Shown here one piece after another: positions 31,977-40,615 of a stretch of DNA of 64,000 nucleotides; positions within the stretch are counted from its first letter, which is position 1, and the number at the start of each line of letters is the position of its first letter. The stretch comes from CAYFYJ01 sp964347415. Lineage in GTDB: Archaea > Aenigmatarchaeota > Aenigmatarchaeia > CG10238-14. The notes under the pieces are model-generated. The model made no database searches. It was given only the letters and a program-made list of their open reading frames with translations, and was not told the origin of the DNA. The DNA lies in NCBI GenBank assembly GCA_964347415.1, contig CAYFYJ010000009.1:30517-94516 (forward strand), in the 5' to 3' direction. The translations under genes were made by a program, and so were the position numbers.

Positions 31977-33251
31977 GTGATTCGTTTATCTTTTTTAGGA
32001 GGCACTAGGGAGGTTGGACGTTCCGCTGTCCTAGTCGATACTGGTTCAGAAAAGATAATATTAGATTATGGTGTTAAAATAAACGTTAAACCAACTCAAT
32101 ACCCTCAAGAAGTTAAAACAAAACTAAATGCCATCTTATTATCTCATGCACACCTTGACCATTCAGGTGCTATACCAATACTATACCATCAGGGCCAGAA
32201 ATGCACTTTTTATGGATTGGATATAGACAAGCCATTATCAAGGATGCTTATGTTAGATTCTTGGAAGATATCTAGATATGAGGGGGAAGAGGAAAGGTAC
32301 ACAAAAAAAGATGTAAGAACTGCTATGAGACGTTTCAGACCTGTAAAATATAATAGATCGTTTAGAATTGGCAAGACAAGAGTGACATTTCTCAACGCTG
32401 GTCATATTCCAGGTTCTGCCATGATTCTGTTGGAGAAGAATAAAAAGAGGATACTCTATACAGGCGATTTTAACCTATCGGATACCAGACTGACAACCGG
32501 GGCAGATTTTAACATGCCGAATGTCGATATATTGATAACCGAAAGTACTTATTCTGACAGAGAACATCCTGATCGGTCTAAAGAAGAGAGGAATATGGTT
32601 GAAGCTATAGAAGGGGCTATAGCCAATGAGGGCGTTGCCTTAATATCATGCTTTGCTATTGCCAGAACTCAAGAAATACTCTTAATACTAGATGAGTATG
32701 AATTAAAAGAAACGATTTACATTGATGGTATGAGTAAAAAAACTACGAGAATAATCGATTCCTATCCAGAACTACAAAAAGATCATGATCAAGTTAAGCG
32801 AGCTTTAAATAGGCTAAACGTGAAATTCATCACTAACCCTTCCATACGAAGAAAGGCAATAAAGAAACCTTCCATCATCGTTACAACTTCTGGCATGTTG
32901 ACAGGGGGGCCAGTTGCTCATTATATAGAAAAACTACATGATAGAACTGATTGTACACTCATACTCACTGGCTTCCAAGTACCAGGAACTGAAGGATCTT
33001 TGCTCTTAAAGACCGGAAGATACATCCATGAGGATCTCGATTTAAAGATGAAGATGTCGGTTAGACAATTCCATTTTAGTTCACATGCTTCTAGGACTGA
33101 TTTGTTTAAGTTTGCAAGGCAGCTAAACCCAGAAAAGATATTCTGTGTCCATGGTGATAATACTATCAGGTTTGCCAAAGAATTGAAACATGATTATGGA
33201 TTCGATGCAATCTCACCCAAAGATAATAGAGTCTTTTTAATAGACGGTTGA
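31977..33251 (+). CDS. Beta-CASP metallo-beta-lactamase RNase (aCPSF2-like)
   Basis: A 424-residue nuclease. The MBL motifs are LLSHAHLDHSGAI (HxHxDH, about residue 56), NAGHIPGS, YTGDFNLSDT and the C-terminal HFSSHASRTD (motif C/HxH). FAIARTQEIL and TTSGMLTGGP belong to the beta-CASP domain. VHGDN at the end completes the fold. Without N-terminal KH domains it matches archaeal aCPSF2 rather than aCPSF1. It should cleave RNA, acting in mRNA 3'-end processing or turnover. The start is GTG 31977; an ATG two bases upstream is followed by an immediate stop. Confidence 0.88.
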   Translation: MIRLSFLGGTREVGRSAVLVDTGSEKIILDYGVKINVKPTQYPQEVKTKLNAILLSHAHLDHSGAIPILYHQGQKCTFYGLDIDKPLSRMLMLDSWKISRYEGEEERYTKKDVRTAMRRFRPVKYNRSFRIGKTRVTFLNAGHIPGSAMILLEKNKKRILYTGDFNLSDTRLTTGADFNMPNVDILITESTYSDREHPDRSKEERNMVEAIEGAIANEGVALISCFAIARTQEILLILDEYELKETIYIDGMSKKTTRIIDSYPELQKDHDQVKRALNRLNVKFITNPSIRRKAIKKPSIIVTTSGMLTGGPVAHYIEKLHDRTDCTLILTGFQVPGTEGSLLLKTGRYIHEDLDLKMKMSVRQFHFSSHASRTDLFKFARQLNPEKIFCVHGDNTIRFAKELKHDYGFDAISPKDNRVFLIDG

Positions 33252-33539
33252 ATAGAATACGTACAACACGAGTATCAGAATAAAAATGAATGCAGCATAG
33301 ATCAGTATCAACTTTACTAGTGATATAGCGGTTTTGAACAAATATTTCCATAGGAAAACAACAAAAAGACCCCCGACAATTACAGCTACTACAAGGCCTG
33401 TTATACCCATTCGTGATGTCCACATTAAAGATGCGAACAATTCCACTAAAAGTTTATACAGATTTAACAGAGTGTTAACAGAACTCATTATTAATAAGAG
33501 GGCTATTTCGATGATTATGTCTAACGGTGTTTTAACCAT
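33237..33539 (-). CDS. Small membrane protein, 100 aa
   Basis: Three hydrophobic segments (about 7-32, 45-65, 73-96) and few charged residues. No known family. It converges with the RNase gene, overlapping its last 15 bases. The next gene on this strand begins 400 bases upstream, so it is probably a separate unit with its own AT-rich promoter at 33540-33560. Confidence 0.55.
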   Translation of the reverse strand: MVKTPLDIIIEIALLLIMSSVNTLLNLYKLLVELFASLMWTSRMGITGLVVAVIVGGLFVVFLWKYLFKTAISLVKLILIYAAFIFILILVLYVFYSTVY

Positions 33540-33627
33540 AATTATTCTATAGATTTTTGATAATAAATTCTATTAGCTAGAAGATTTTGAAAAAAAGAAA
33601 AATAAAAAATCGAGGCTGTTATTCAAC

Positions 33628-33978
33628 CTACTTTTTTTTGTACACCATTTCGTACACGGCTTTCAAAGCTACTAGTATAGCTGCTGGAGCAACGAATACA
33701 GCGATTTGTGTTAGTATTCCGCCGATGTATGATCCTATTACTGGTAAAGTTTCCAACCCTGCTCCACCTACTGCGAGTAATGCTATTGCCGCTATCAAGA
33801 AGTTTACAGCTTCCTTCTGTCCGATGTTGTAGAAACCAACGACCAATCCCAGTATTATCATTATGTATGTTATTATTTCTTGGTACTCTGTTGCTACGAA
33901 ACCACTGAACAATCCTAAGATTATTGCTAGCACTACTCCAATTATGAAAGCCCAGTTTCCATATTCGGATTTCACCAT
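33628..33978 (-). CDS. Small four-helix membrane protein
   Basis: From ATG 33978 (preceded by GGTAGGTGA, a good Shine-Dalgarno; ATG 33993 is also in frame) 116 residues contain four helices: FIIGVVLAIILGLFSGFVA, the YQEIITYIMIILGLVVGFYN segment, FLIAAIALLAVGGAG and the GILTQIAVFVAPAAILVALK segment. A Lys-rich tail closes it. Similar small archaeal membrane proteins of unknown role are common; no family motif is recognised. Confidence 0.68.
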   Translation of the reverse strand: MVKSEYGNWAFIIGVVLAIILGLFSGFVATEYQEIITYIMIILGLVVGFYNIGQKEAVNFLIAAIALLAVGGAGLETLPVIGSYIGGILTQIAVFVAPAAILVALKAVYEMVYKKK

Positions 33979-34044
33979 TATTTCACCTACCATATCTTTT
34001 CACGGGTCATGTTTTAAAGGTTTCAGTTTTTCTTAAAGTATAAA

Positions 34045-34130
34045 TACTTTCCAGTGATAACGAAAGATTTATAAGTATTTCGATACTTTACAGTAGTAAC
34101 ATTTATATACTAGTACTACTAAGTAGTGAC
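34045..34130 (+). promoter_or_regulatory. Repeated promoter element upstream of the 92-aa gene
   Basis: Two similar blocks occur: TACTTTCCAGTGATAAC (34045-34061) with ATTTATAA shortly after, and TACTTTACAGTAGTAAC (34084-34100) followed directly by ATTTATATA (34101-34109). A third partial copy, AAGTAGTGAC (34121-34130), lies just before the ATG at 34134. Each block places a TATA-like sequence after a CAGTxxTAAC motif. The second TATA is about 28 bases before the start, so this would be the working promoter, with upstream and downstream operator-like copies. Confidence 0.5.
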
Positions 34131-34133
34131 ATT

Positions 34134-34412
34134 ATGAAAATGCAACCGAGAGAAATCATAAAGACATGCTCAACGCATTATCAGACATGGAAGAATGAGG
34201 CGTTGAGAGCTCAGACTAGAGAAGAGATGAAAAGATTCTTGGACAAGGCTTTCTTCTGGTTAGAGCTCCAGAGTAATCTTTTGATGCTGTGGACGATTGA
34301 AAACACGATGGGGAACGATCCGAACATCAAGAAAAAAATAGAAAAGGCGCAGACGAACGTCAACAAGAAAATAACTCAGTATGCCTCTGAAGTTTTGAAG
34401 AATTTAAGTTAA
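34134..34412 (+). CDS. Small helical protein, 92 aa
   Basis: A soluble helical protein (MQPREIIKTCSTHYQTWKN, then LDKAFFWLELQSNLLMLWTI and KKIEKAQTNVNKKITQYASE). It resembles short archaeal proteins of unknown function with a central Trp/Leu-rich helix and a coiled C-terminus. Its promoter region carries the repeated elements described above, suggesting tight regulation. A T-rich terminator-like run, CCCTTTTTTC, follows the stop near 34425-34438. Confidence 0.65.
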   Translation: MKMQPREIIKTCSTHYQTWKNEALRAQTREEMKRFLDKAFFWLELQSNLLMLWTIENTMGNDPNIKKKIEKAQTNVNKKITQYASEVLKNLS

Positions 34413-34464
34413 TTCTTATCCCCTCCCTTTTTTCTTTTTAAATTCCAATTTCTCAATTAATTTT

Positions 34465-35499
34465 ATGATTGAGATTGATGGTTCGATAGGTGGGGGGCAA
34501 CTCTTAAGAACCGCTATAAGTCTCTCTGCTCTGACTGAAAAACCAGTAAAAATAACCAACATAAGGAAAGGCAAGACGACTGGAAAACCTGGTCTACGTC
34601 CTCAACATATGATGGGAATAAAGGCTACTGGCGAGTTTTGCCAGGCAGAAGTAAAGGGGTTGAAAGAATCATCTTTAGAGTTAGAGTTTACACCAAAAAA
34701 ACTGAATATCTATGATAAAGAAATCGATATAGGAACGGCAGGTAGTATAGGACTCTTACTCCAAACCATAACTCCTGAACTTATCTTCAACGATAAACCA
34801 GTCACTCTTCAGATTCATGGTGGAACAGAGACTCGTTGGGCCCCTACAATCCAATACACAAGGGATGTTACGTTTCCTATCCTGAATATGATGGGCACTA
34901 CCTTAAGTTTAGAATTGATAAAACACGGATACTATCCTAAGGGTGGGGGGCATATCGAAGTTAAATCAAGACCTGTTAAAAAACTGGATCCTTTCGTTTA
35001 TCTAGAGAGAGGTCAAATAAAGAATATCCATGTTTCTTCTGTGTGTGGTAGTTTGCCTCTACATGTGGCAGAGAGACAGGGTAAGTCAGCCTTAAGAACA
35101 ATTCAGTATCATTGCCCTGATGCTAAAGTTTCGATGGATTATAAATCCGTTGACTCGCTCAGCCCTGGGAGTAGTGTCAATTGCTATGCTGTTTGTGAGA
35201 ACTCTATCATCGGTTCTAGTTGTTTAGGTGAAAGGGGCATGAGGGCAGAAGTTGTTGGGGAAAGGGCAGCAGATGATCTAGTAAAAGCATTAAAATCGAA
35301 CGCAGCCTTGGACAAATACATGGCTGATCAGATTCTAGTCTTTCTAGCTCTCGCTAAAGGAAAGTCAAGAGTAAGAGTTGAGGAAATTACTGAACACTGT
35401 AGGACTAACATCAGCGTTATCGAAGAAATCCTACCAGTCGAGTTCAAAACGAATGAAAAAATAATCGAAATTGAAGGAATAGGTTTTGAAAAACCTTAG
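34465..35499 (+). CDS. rtcA: RNA 3'-terminal phosphate cyclase
   Basis: A 344-residue RtcA converting RNA 3'-phosphate into 2',3'-cyclic phosphate using ATP. Seen: IDGSIGGGQLLRTAISLSAL at the N-terminus, KTTGKPGLRPQHMMGIKA, WAPTIQYTRDVTFPILNMMG, the YYPKGGGHIEVK block, SCLGERGMRAEVVGE, and near the end EEITEHCRTNISVIEE with the His expected to form the adenylate intermediate. Family length is normal. It is followed by a converging small gene that overlaps its last 4 bases. Confidence 0.95.
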   Translation: MIEIDGSIGGGQLLRTAISLSALTEKPVKITNIRKGKTTGKPGLRPQHMMGIKATGEFCQAEVKGLKESSLELEFTPKKLNIYDKEIDIGTAGSIGLLLQTITPELIFNDKPVTLQIHGGTETRWAPTIQYTRDVTFPILNMMGTTLSLELIKHGYYPKGGGHIEVKSRPVKKLDPFVYLERGQIKNIHVSSVCGSLPLHVAERQGKSALRTIQYHCPDAKVSMDYKSVDSLSPGSSVNCYAVCENSIIGSSCLGERGMRAEVVGERAADDLVKALKSNAALDKYMADQILVFLALAKGKSRVRVEEITEHCRTNISVIEEILPVEFKTNEKIIEIEGIGFEKP

Positions 35500-35675
35500 T
35501 TCTCCTTCTCGTGTTCAACATCGAACCCCATTCTCATGAGACCAAGTTTTACTCTAGGATGGAGTTTCTTCTTAAGTCTAACCTTTTTCAACTCCTTTTC
35601 TTTTCTTAATTTCTCCATTTCTTCTGTTCTTAACCTATGTAGTTTAGTTATCATACCATCAACCCCAAAAATCAT
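35496..35675 (-). CDS. Small highly basic protein, 59 aa
   Basis: The ATG at 35675 opens MIFGVDGMITKLHRLRTEEM, then a Lys/Arg/Glu-rich helix and KKLHPRVKLGLMRMGFDVEH at the end. The regular charge pattern and an AGGA just before the start support a real gene. The function is unknown; the basic helix could contact RNA. It converges with rtcA, overlapping 4 bases. The 75 bases from 35676 to 35750 hold its promoter (TATATAAGG-like sequence). Confidence 0.55.
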   Translation of the reverse strand: MIFGVDGMITKLHRLRTEEMEKLRKEKELKKVRLKKKLHPRVKLGLMRMGFDVEHEKEN

Positions 35676-35750
35676 TCCTAGGAGGAAATGACGGATTCCA
35701 ATAATATAGGGGCGCTTCCTTATATGTTTTTCGGTTATTTAGAGGCAAAA

Positions 35751-36239
35751 TCAGCCGAAATAATTCAAATTGTCCTTTTCAAAGTCTTCAACTATCTCAA
35801 TATCCCTGATCTTCTTTGGTTCATGATGTTCTAATCTACTGATATTAGAGAAAACAGAACCAATACCATATCGAGCGATTTGGGTGGCTGGATGATCTGA
35901 TCCCAAGACTTTTTCAGAGATTGCATGCGTCAATATTTGAACTTCTTGTTCGTTCATGTAACCCAAGGAATGAATGTATTCATGGAGTAAGATGTGAAAG
36001 ATGTATGCGTTTATTAGTTTCCTGTTACCTGACTTGATAACTTCTTTGAGTAGTTTCTTATTCATTATGATAAAGTTTGAGCCAATCTGATGTAATGCAC
36101 CGACATAGTTTGGTAAATCGGTTAGACCAAGGATTAATCCTACTCTTCTTTTGTCGATGGCGGTTTCGACTGCTCCCTTGACCAATTGAAAAATAGAAGA
36201 GAAATCAGAGCATTCATTCAATTTATTCACAAAATCCAT
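35751..36239 (-). CDS. Putative zinc metallopeptidase with HExxH
   Basis: About 162 residues from ATG 36239 (the in-frame ATG 36269 lies within promoter-like TATATAAA; AAAGGG precedes 36239). The sequence IFHILLHEYIHSLGYMNEQE contains HEYIH, the HExxH zinc motif, and a later Glu/His region could supply the third ligand. The end NLNYFG resembles a conserved C-terminal patch of archaeal relatives. Soluble, no signal peptide. It is a predicted zincin-like protease; the substrate is unknown. Confidence 0.72.
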   Translation of the reverse strand: MDFVNKLNECSDFSSIFQLVKGAVETAIDKRRVGLILGLTDLPNYVGALHQIGSNFIIMNKKLLKEVIKSGNRKLINAYIFHILLHEYIHSLGYMNEQEVQILTHAISEKVLGSDHPATQIARYGIGSVFSNISRLEHHEPKKIRDIEIVEDFEKDNLNYFG

Positions 36240-36375
36240 AACAATCCCTTTAGTGTTTATATACACCATAACTACTATTTAAAAGTTTGCATCATTGGTG
36301 TTAAAAATTCGGGCTCAAAGGACAACTTCTCATCTAAAATTGAGTTATTTATAACTAAAACTCCAAAAATAAATT

Positions 36376-37194
36376 ATGATTTCAAAAAGTATAAGAGAAG
36401 GCTTTAAATTCGCTCTTTCCGTGAAAAGAGTAATCCCGTACATAATAGTGGATTTGATTGTTTTCTACATACTAATCAGTTTTTTTAGCGGTTTACTCAA
36501 AATGATCGGATCCGAGGGATTTAACGTACTAGGATTTTTGTTATCTTTAGGTATTTTCATTCCTGCTTTTATAATCATCGGTTTGGCCCAGATATGGATC
36601 AACGGGGCGATTATAGACCAAGCAAAATATTTTCCTAGACAAAAATCTTTGACAAAGAGTTTTGAATATTCTACTTCTAGATATTTGTCGATGTTATGTG
36701 CTTTAGTTATCTATACCATCATAAATTGGGTTCTTTCTATGCCTAAATATATAGGAACACTACTCGTTTTTGTTTTCAGTTTGATCGTGTACTACCTGTA
36801 TCCTGCCATAATAATTGGGAAGGGAGGATGTGTGGATGGTTTCAAGAAGAGTTATAAGACTTTCAGAAAATATCCTTTGGAAACATTCGTAACAATGCTT
36901 CTGCAAGGAATAATAAGTTTCATAATCATTGGAGTCTTTGCTTTGCCATTAATATTCTTATTCATAGGAAACATAGTCAGTATTTTTACAGCAATGATAC
37001 CCACTACTATTGGTGCTGATGTCGGACCAGAGACTTTGATTCAATCAATTATGCCGGGGGTATTAGAGGCAGTTCGTTCACCGTTTTTTGTCCCATATCT
37101 TTTCATTCTAATCGTGGCTTTATCCTTTAGTAAAGTTTTTAATCTGGGTGTACAGACGAGACTTTACATAAACGCTAGAAAAAAAGAATTGTAG
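36376..37194 (+). CDS. Multi-helix membrane protein, unknown
   Basis: A 272-residue membrane protein with six helices and a cytosolic basic loop (KKSYKTFRKYPLETF) like that of DUF4013/glycerophosphodiester-membrane-domain type archaeal proteins. The GFKFALSVKRVIPYIIVDLI start is typical of these. The arrestin-like gene follows 8 bases later, so the two probably work together. Confidence 0.68.
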   Translation: MISKSIREGFKFALSVKRVIPYIIVDLIVFYILISFFSGLLKMIGSEGFNVLGFLLSLGIFIPAFIIIGLAQIWINGAIIDQAKYFPRQKSLTKSFEYSTSRYLSMLCALVIYTIINWVLSMPKYIGTLLVFVFSLIVYYLYPAIIIGKGGCVDGFKKSYKTFRKYPLETFVTMLLQGIISFIIIGVFALPLIFLFIGNIVSIFTAMIPTTIGADVGPETLIQSIMPGVLEAVRSPFFVPYLFILIVALSFSKVFNLGVQTRLYINARKKEL

Positions 37195-37202
37195 TTGATA
37201 TA

Positions 37203-37643
37203 ATGGTTTTCGGTTTTGGGAAAGGAAAAATTGAAGTATCTCTTGAAAAATATAATTTCTCTCCTGGGGAGATCATAAAAGGGAAAATTTCACTAAAACT
37301 CAAAAAACCTACTCGGGCGAAAGCATTAAAAGTTGGTTTGGTGGGAGAGAAGAAAACGACGCAATATAGAACGAGTAGTAGTAGTCAAAGCAAAACACAT
37401 TTTTTTGATTTTGAGATGCCATTGGATGGGGAAAAGGAATATCTTGAAGGGGATTATAATTTTGAAATAAAAATTCCTGCGAATGTTTTACAGGTACAGC
37501 CCGGAGGCGCTGTTGGAGACATTGTAAAGGGTATACAACTTCTTTCTGGAAAAGATGTAAAGATATCGTGGCATGTTATAGCAAAACTAGATATCCCATC
37601 TGGGATTGATGTCTCTAAAAAAGTTCAAGTCAATATTGGATGA
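37203..37643 (+). CDS. Arrestin/Spo0M-like beta-sandwich protein
   Basis: 146 residues with the N-terminal arrestin-like pattern: IEVSLEKYNFSPGEIIKGKI (FxPGExIxGxV), a following LKLKKPTRAKALKVGLVGEK strand, and YLEGDYNFEIKIPANV with the later KISWHVIAKLDIPSGIDVSK. Spo0M/arrestin-fold proteins are scaffolds. It lies directly after the multi-helix membrane protein and is cytoplasmic. Confidence 0.78.
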   Translation: MVFGFGKGKIEVSLEKYNFSPGEIIKGKISLKLKKPTRAKALKVGLVGEKKTTQYRTSSSSQSKTHFFDFEMPLDGEKEYLEGDYNFEIKIPANVLQVQPGGAVGDIVKGIQLLSGKDVKISWHVIAKLDIPSGIDVSKKVQVNIG

Positions 37644-37651
37644 GCCAAAAA

Positions 37652-37858
37652 TCAACGGCGTCTTCTTATCTTAGCAGCCCTGTAATCTAGATAATACTGA
37701 AACAGGAAAAAGACAACCGCAAAAAACAGCGCAATCATGAGAGCATAACCATACTCTACTGGCTTTCCCATCAGTACGTCCATGATCAGAGATATAAAGA
37801 AGATTATTATACCGGCGATTACTGGTTTGACAAAAGGATATTTTCTGGGTCTTGACAT
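37652..37858 (-). CDS. Small two-helix membrane protein
   Basis: 68 residues: a basic N-terminus (SRPRKYPFVKP), two helices (about 12-29 and 38-57) and a very basic C-terminus (RAAKIRRRR), so both ends are probably cytoplasmic. No family is recognised. It lies downstream of pantothenate kinase on the same strand, 21 bases after its stop, possibly in one unit with it and the OPT transporter. Confidence 0.6.
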   Translation of the reverse strand: MSRPRKYPFVKPVIAGIIIFFISLIMDVLMGKPVEYGYALMIALFFAVVFFLFQYYLDYRAAKIRRRR

Positions 37859-37879
37859 ACTATAATAATTTGGTCAAGG

Positions 37880-38662
37880 TTAGATAAACTTTGCTACTGC
37901 TCCTATCGCTGTAGCTATTTCTGCGTTTTCAGGAACTATCAAGTTAAACTCACCTATAAACCCTATCCTCAGTTTGATAATTGATTGAATTAATTTCATG
38001 TTTATCACTTTTCCAGTAAAAACTATGTTCTCATGTTTTTCTGCTTTTGCAGCAAACCCAACTGTGGCTCCAATGTCCTGAGCGACTAAGTTGAACAATG
38101 CCAAAGCCAAGTCTGATTTTTCCGGATTCTTTAAATGTCCAAAATGGGCAGCTGTACATTTAGGATCTAGAAGACCGATGCCGTTGGGATAGATGTCTTC
38201 TAATGTTAGATCGACCTTAGATAAATCACCCTTTTCAGCCAATCTTTCAATCTCATTCAAGTTATCAGTGTTTAAAATTAATTTTGACAGGCCGATGAGA
38301 GTCCTACCACCAACAGCAGTTCCCCCGATGTGTCTGATATCTTCATCCACAGAGACCATACACGTCCCTGAACCAAGACTCGCGACCAAAAGCCTATCTT
38401 TATTAGAAACAAACTTTCCACCTAAACCGATAGCTTGGATTTCATCGACTTTTTTTACAGGAATTTCCTTTAACTTAGTTTCTAATTTTCTTGCCCCGCA
38501 ACCAGTCGCGGCAATTAGTTCTATTTTTTTCAAAGGAAACTTTTCTAGAACTTTGTTTAAGTCAAGTTTATCAGACATGAAACTGCAAGATTCGATCAAC
38601 TCCTTATTTTCCATTAAAACAAAATCTGTGGTCGAACTTCCAAGATCGATTCCTAAAATCAT
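37880..38662 (-). CDS. coaW: Type II pantothenate kinase
   Basis: A 260-residue ASKHA-fold kinase for the first step of CoA synthesis. Seen: ILGIDLGSSTTDFVLM (phosphate 1), ATGCGARKL, VASLGSGTCMVSV (phosphate 2) and HIGGTAVGGRTLIGLSKLIL, the block that is diagnostic of type II pantothenate kinases. Most archaea use other enzymes (pantoate kinase route), so this type in an archaeon suggests transfer from bacteria (inference). It lies 13 bases after the OPT gene. Confidence 0.82.
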   Translation of the reverse strand: MILGIDLGSSTTDFVLMENKELIESCSFMSDKLDLNKVLEKFPLKKIELIAATGCGARKLETKLKEIPVKKVDEIQAIGLGGKFVSNKDRLLVASLGSGTCMVSVDEDIRHIGGTAVGGRTLIGLSKLILNTDNLNEIERLAEKGDLSKVDLTLEDIYPNGIGLLDPKCTAAHFGHLKNPEKSDLALALFNLVAQDIGATVGFAAKAEKHENIVFTGKVINMKLIQSIIKLRIGFIGEFNLIVPENAEIATAIGAVAKFI

Positions 38663-38675
38663 TCTAACACCATTT

Positions 38676-40439
38676 TCATTTTACCAGTTTAATCCTTTTG
38701 ACAATTAGTGCAATAATTGTTATAACACTGAAAGACCCGATGAGTAGAATAGCTGATACTGTAGTAGGAATGCCAAAAACAAACATAGCTTTATGTGTAA
38801 GGCCGGCAATCCCCTCACCTCCCATGATTCCTGCAGCAAGAATAACTCCGATCTGATATACTTTAGGTTTTTTCCTGTCAGTGAATAATCTTATCAAACC
38901 TCCAAGCGCTAAAAGGATACCGAGTGTTAGGCCAAGGAAAAGACCGATACCGAATATCATTGGGAGTATGGGGGCTCTCTTCTTCAAGGCATTTTCTAGA
39001 ACTATCCAAACAAAGGCGATCGAGAAACCTAAAACAAATGCAAGAGGATGTGCGAAGCCAAAAATAGAACCTGCAACCATCTGAGCTTGAGGAGCCGGCA
39101 TGGATGGAGTGAAGAGCTCGTCCTGATATGAAGTTATAATGAAGTTAATTACTAACGGTGCAAGAAGACCAGCCACAATAACAGTAATCAGATCGACCTT
39201 GATTATGTCTTTTACTTTTGTCCCAAGAATCTGTGCAGATTTATAGTCATGTCCAATATCACCAGCGATTGCGCTCGCTATGGAAACAAAACAAACAATC
39301 AAAAACACAGAAAGGTAGTCAAAGTTCAAACCTATTGCAGCAAAGATACCAATAGCAAGGAGACCGATTATGATGCCAAATTGCTCGAGCGGATCAATAT
39401 CAGTTTCACCTGTCATTTTAGCCGCCACACTTACCATGATCCAAACTCCAAAGACTGCGATTAGTGAAGCTAGAGGATTAACTCCTGCAAACCAGAGAAT
39501 GAAGAATGCGATTACTGAGAAAAAAGGCGTAAACCTCATGTACCATGGAGTATTTTTCCATCTGAATAATGGAGAAAAAATTTTCTTTGCCCTTGGAATC
39601 ACAAAAGAAACAAAGAAACCTATTCCCCCGCCAATGACCATACCCATCCCTACATTCTGCATTACACCCGCCCCAATGGATGGCTCAAATATTTGATAGG
39701 ATGCTAAGAGCGGTATCAATACAAGCCAACCTATTGCTGATCCAAGGAACCATGAGTTTATGGATGCTTTGTGACCTAGAAGATATCCAATACCAATCGC
39801 AAGAGGCATTGGGTAAAATGCAAGTGTTAAACCTATCTCTGGGGAAATGCTGAGAGCCCAGCCTGCAGGAAAATATAATTCTCTCAGAATTACAAAGATT
39901 CCTGTAATGGCCAAAGCGATTATAATATAGAAAGTATTCTTAGTTAGTTGTGCACTGGCTTTTATAACCTCAGCGCCTGCAGTGCCACTTGGATAAGGGA
40001 GTTTCTCTTTTTCAACAAACATTCTTCTCAATGGGACAGAAAGCAAAACGCCAAGAACACCAGCAGTAACACAAACAGAAGCAAGAGATATTACTGAAGG
40101 CAACGGGACTATAACACCTTGGGATTGAAGATACAGAATACCTGGGATTGTAAAGACGACGCCCGAAGCGAGCAACCCACCTATCGTTCCTCCTGACTGT
40201 GCAACGTTGATTTCATGAACGTTCGTCTTTCTTGAAATCCTTGAAACAAGTTGCAAAGATGCAGCAGCAATAACAACACTAAAAATTATTGGCCAGGGCA
40301 ATGCACCCATTTTTAACGCGATGTAACTCGATGTGATCATGAGAAAAATTGTTAGCAGCACAGCGATAACACAGGACCTTAAGGTAAAACCCGGTTCTCC
40401 TTTGTCTTCAATGAATTTTTTCTTGGGGCTGGTTTTCAT
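38676..40439 (-). CDS. OPT-family oligopeptide transporter
   Basis: A 587-residue membrane protein with about 14-16 helices. KEKLPYPSGTAGAEVIKASA is the OPT hallmark (PYPxGxAxAEV). The NVHEINVAQSGGTIGGLLAS block and a SIASAIAGDIGHDYKSAQIL block (HDxKxG-like) are characteristic. It takes up small peptides or metal chelates by proton symport. It is upstream of pantothenate kinase, possibly cotranscribed. Peptide uptake agrees with the peptidases in the window. Confidence 0.9.
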   Translation of the reverse strand: MKTSPKKKFIEDKGEPGFTLRSCVIAVLLTIFLMITSSYIALKMGALPWPIIFSVVIAAASLQLVSRISRKTNVHEINVAQSGGTIGGLLASGVVFTIPGILYLQSQGVIVPLPSVISLASVCVTAGVLGVLLSVPLRRMFVEKEKLPYPSGTAGAEVIKASAQLTKNTFYIIIALAITGIFVILRELYFPAGWALSISPEIGLTLAFYPMPLAIGIGYLLGHKASINSWFLGSAIGWLVLIPLLASYQIFEPSIGAGVMQNVGMGMVIGGGIGFFVSFVIPRAKKIFSPLFRWKNTPWYMRFTPFFSVIAFFILWFAGVNPLASLIAVFGVWIMVSVAAKMTGETDIDPLEQFGIIIGLLAIGIFAAIGLNFDYLSVFLIVCFVSIASAIAGDIGHDYKSAQILGTKVKDIIKVDLITVIVAGLLAPLVINFIITSYQDELFTPSMPAPQAQMVAGSIFGFAHPLAFVLGFSIAFVWIVLENALKKRAPILPMIFGIGLFLGLTLGILLALGGLIRLFTDRKKPKVYQIGVILAAGIMGGEGIAGLTHKAMFVFGIPTTVSAILLIGSFSVITIIALIVKRIKLVK

Positions 40440-40615
40440 GTAATCTTATTAACAACTTAGTCTTAAATAAATTGGGAATCATTAATCCAAATTCTTAAAA
40501 CCACTCAAAACCATTCCCAAAATACCAAAGAAATTACGACTTTTCCTCGTTAGACCTTGATTAAACGAAAAGAAAACTTTAAAAGAATACGATTCATAGG
40601 AATTTTGGGATAAAT

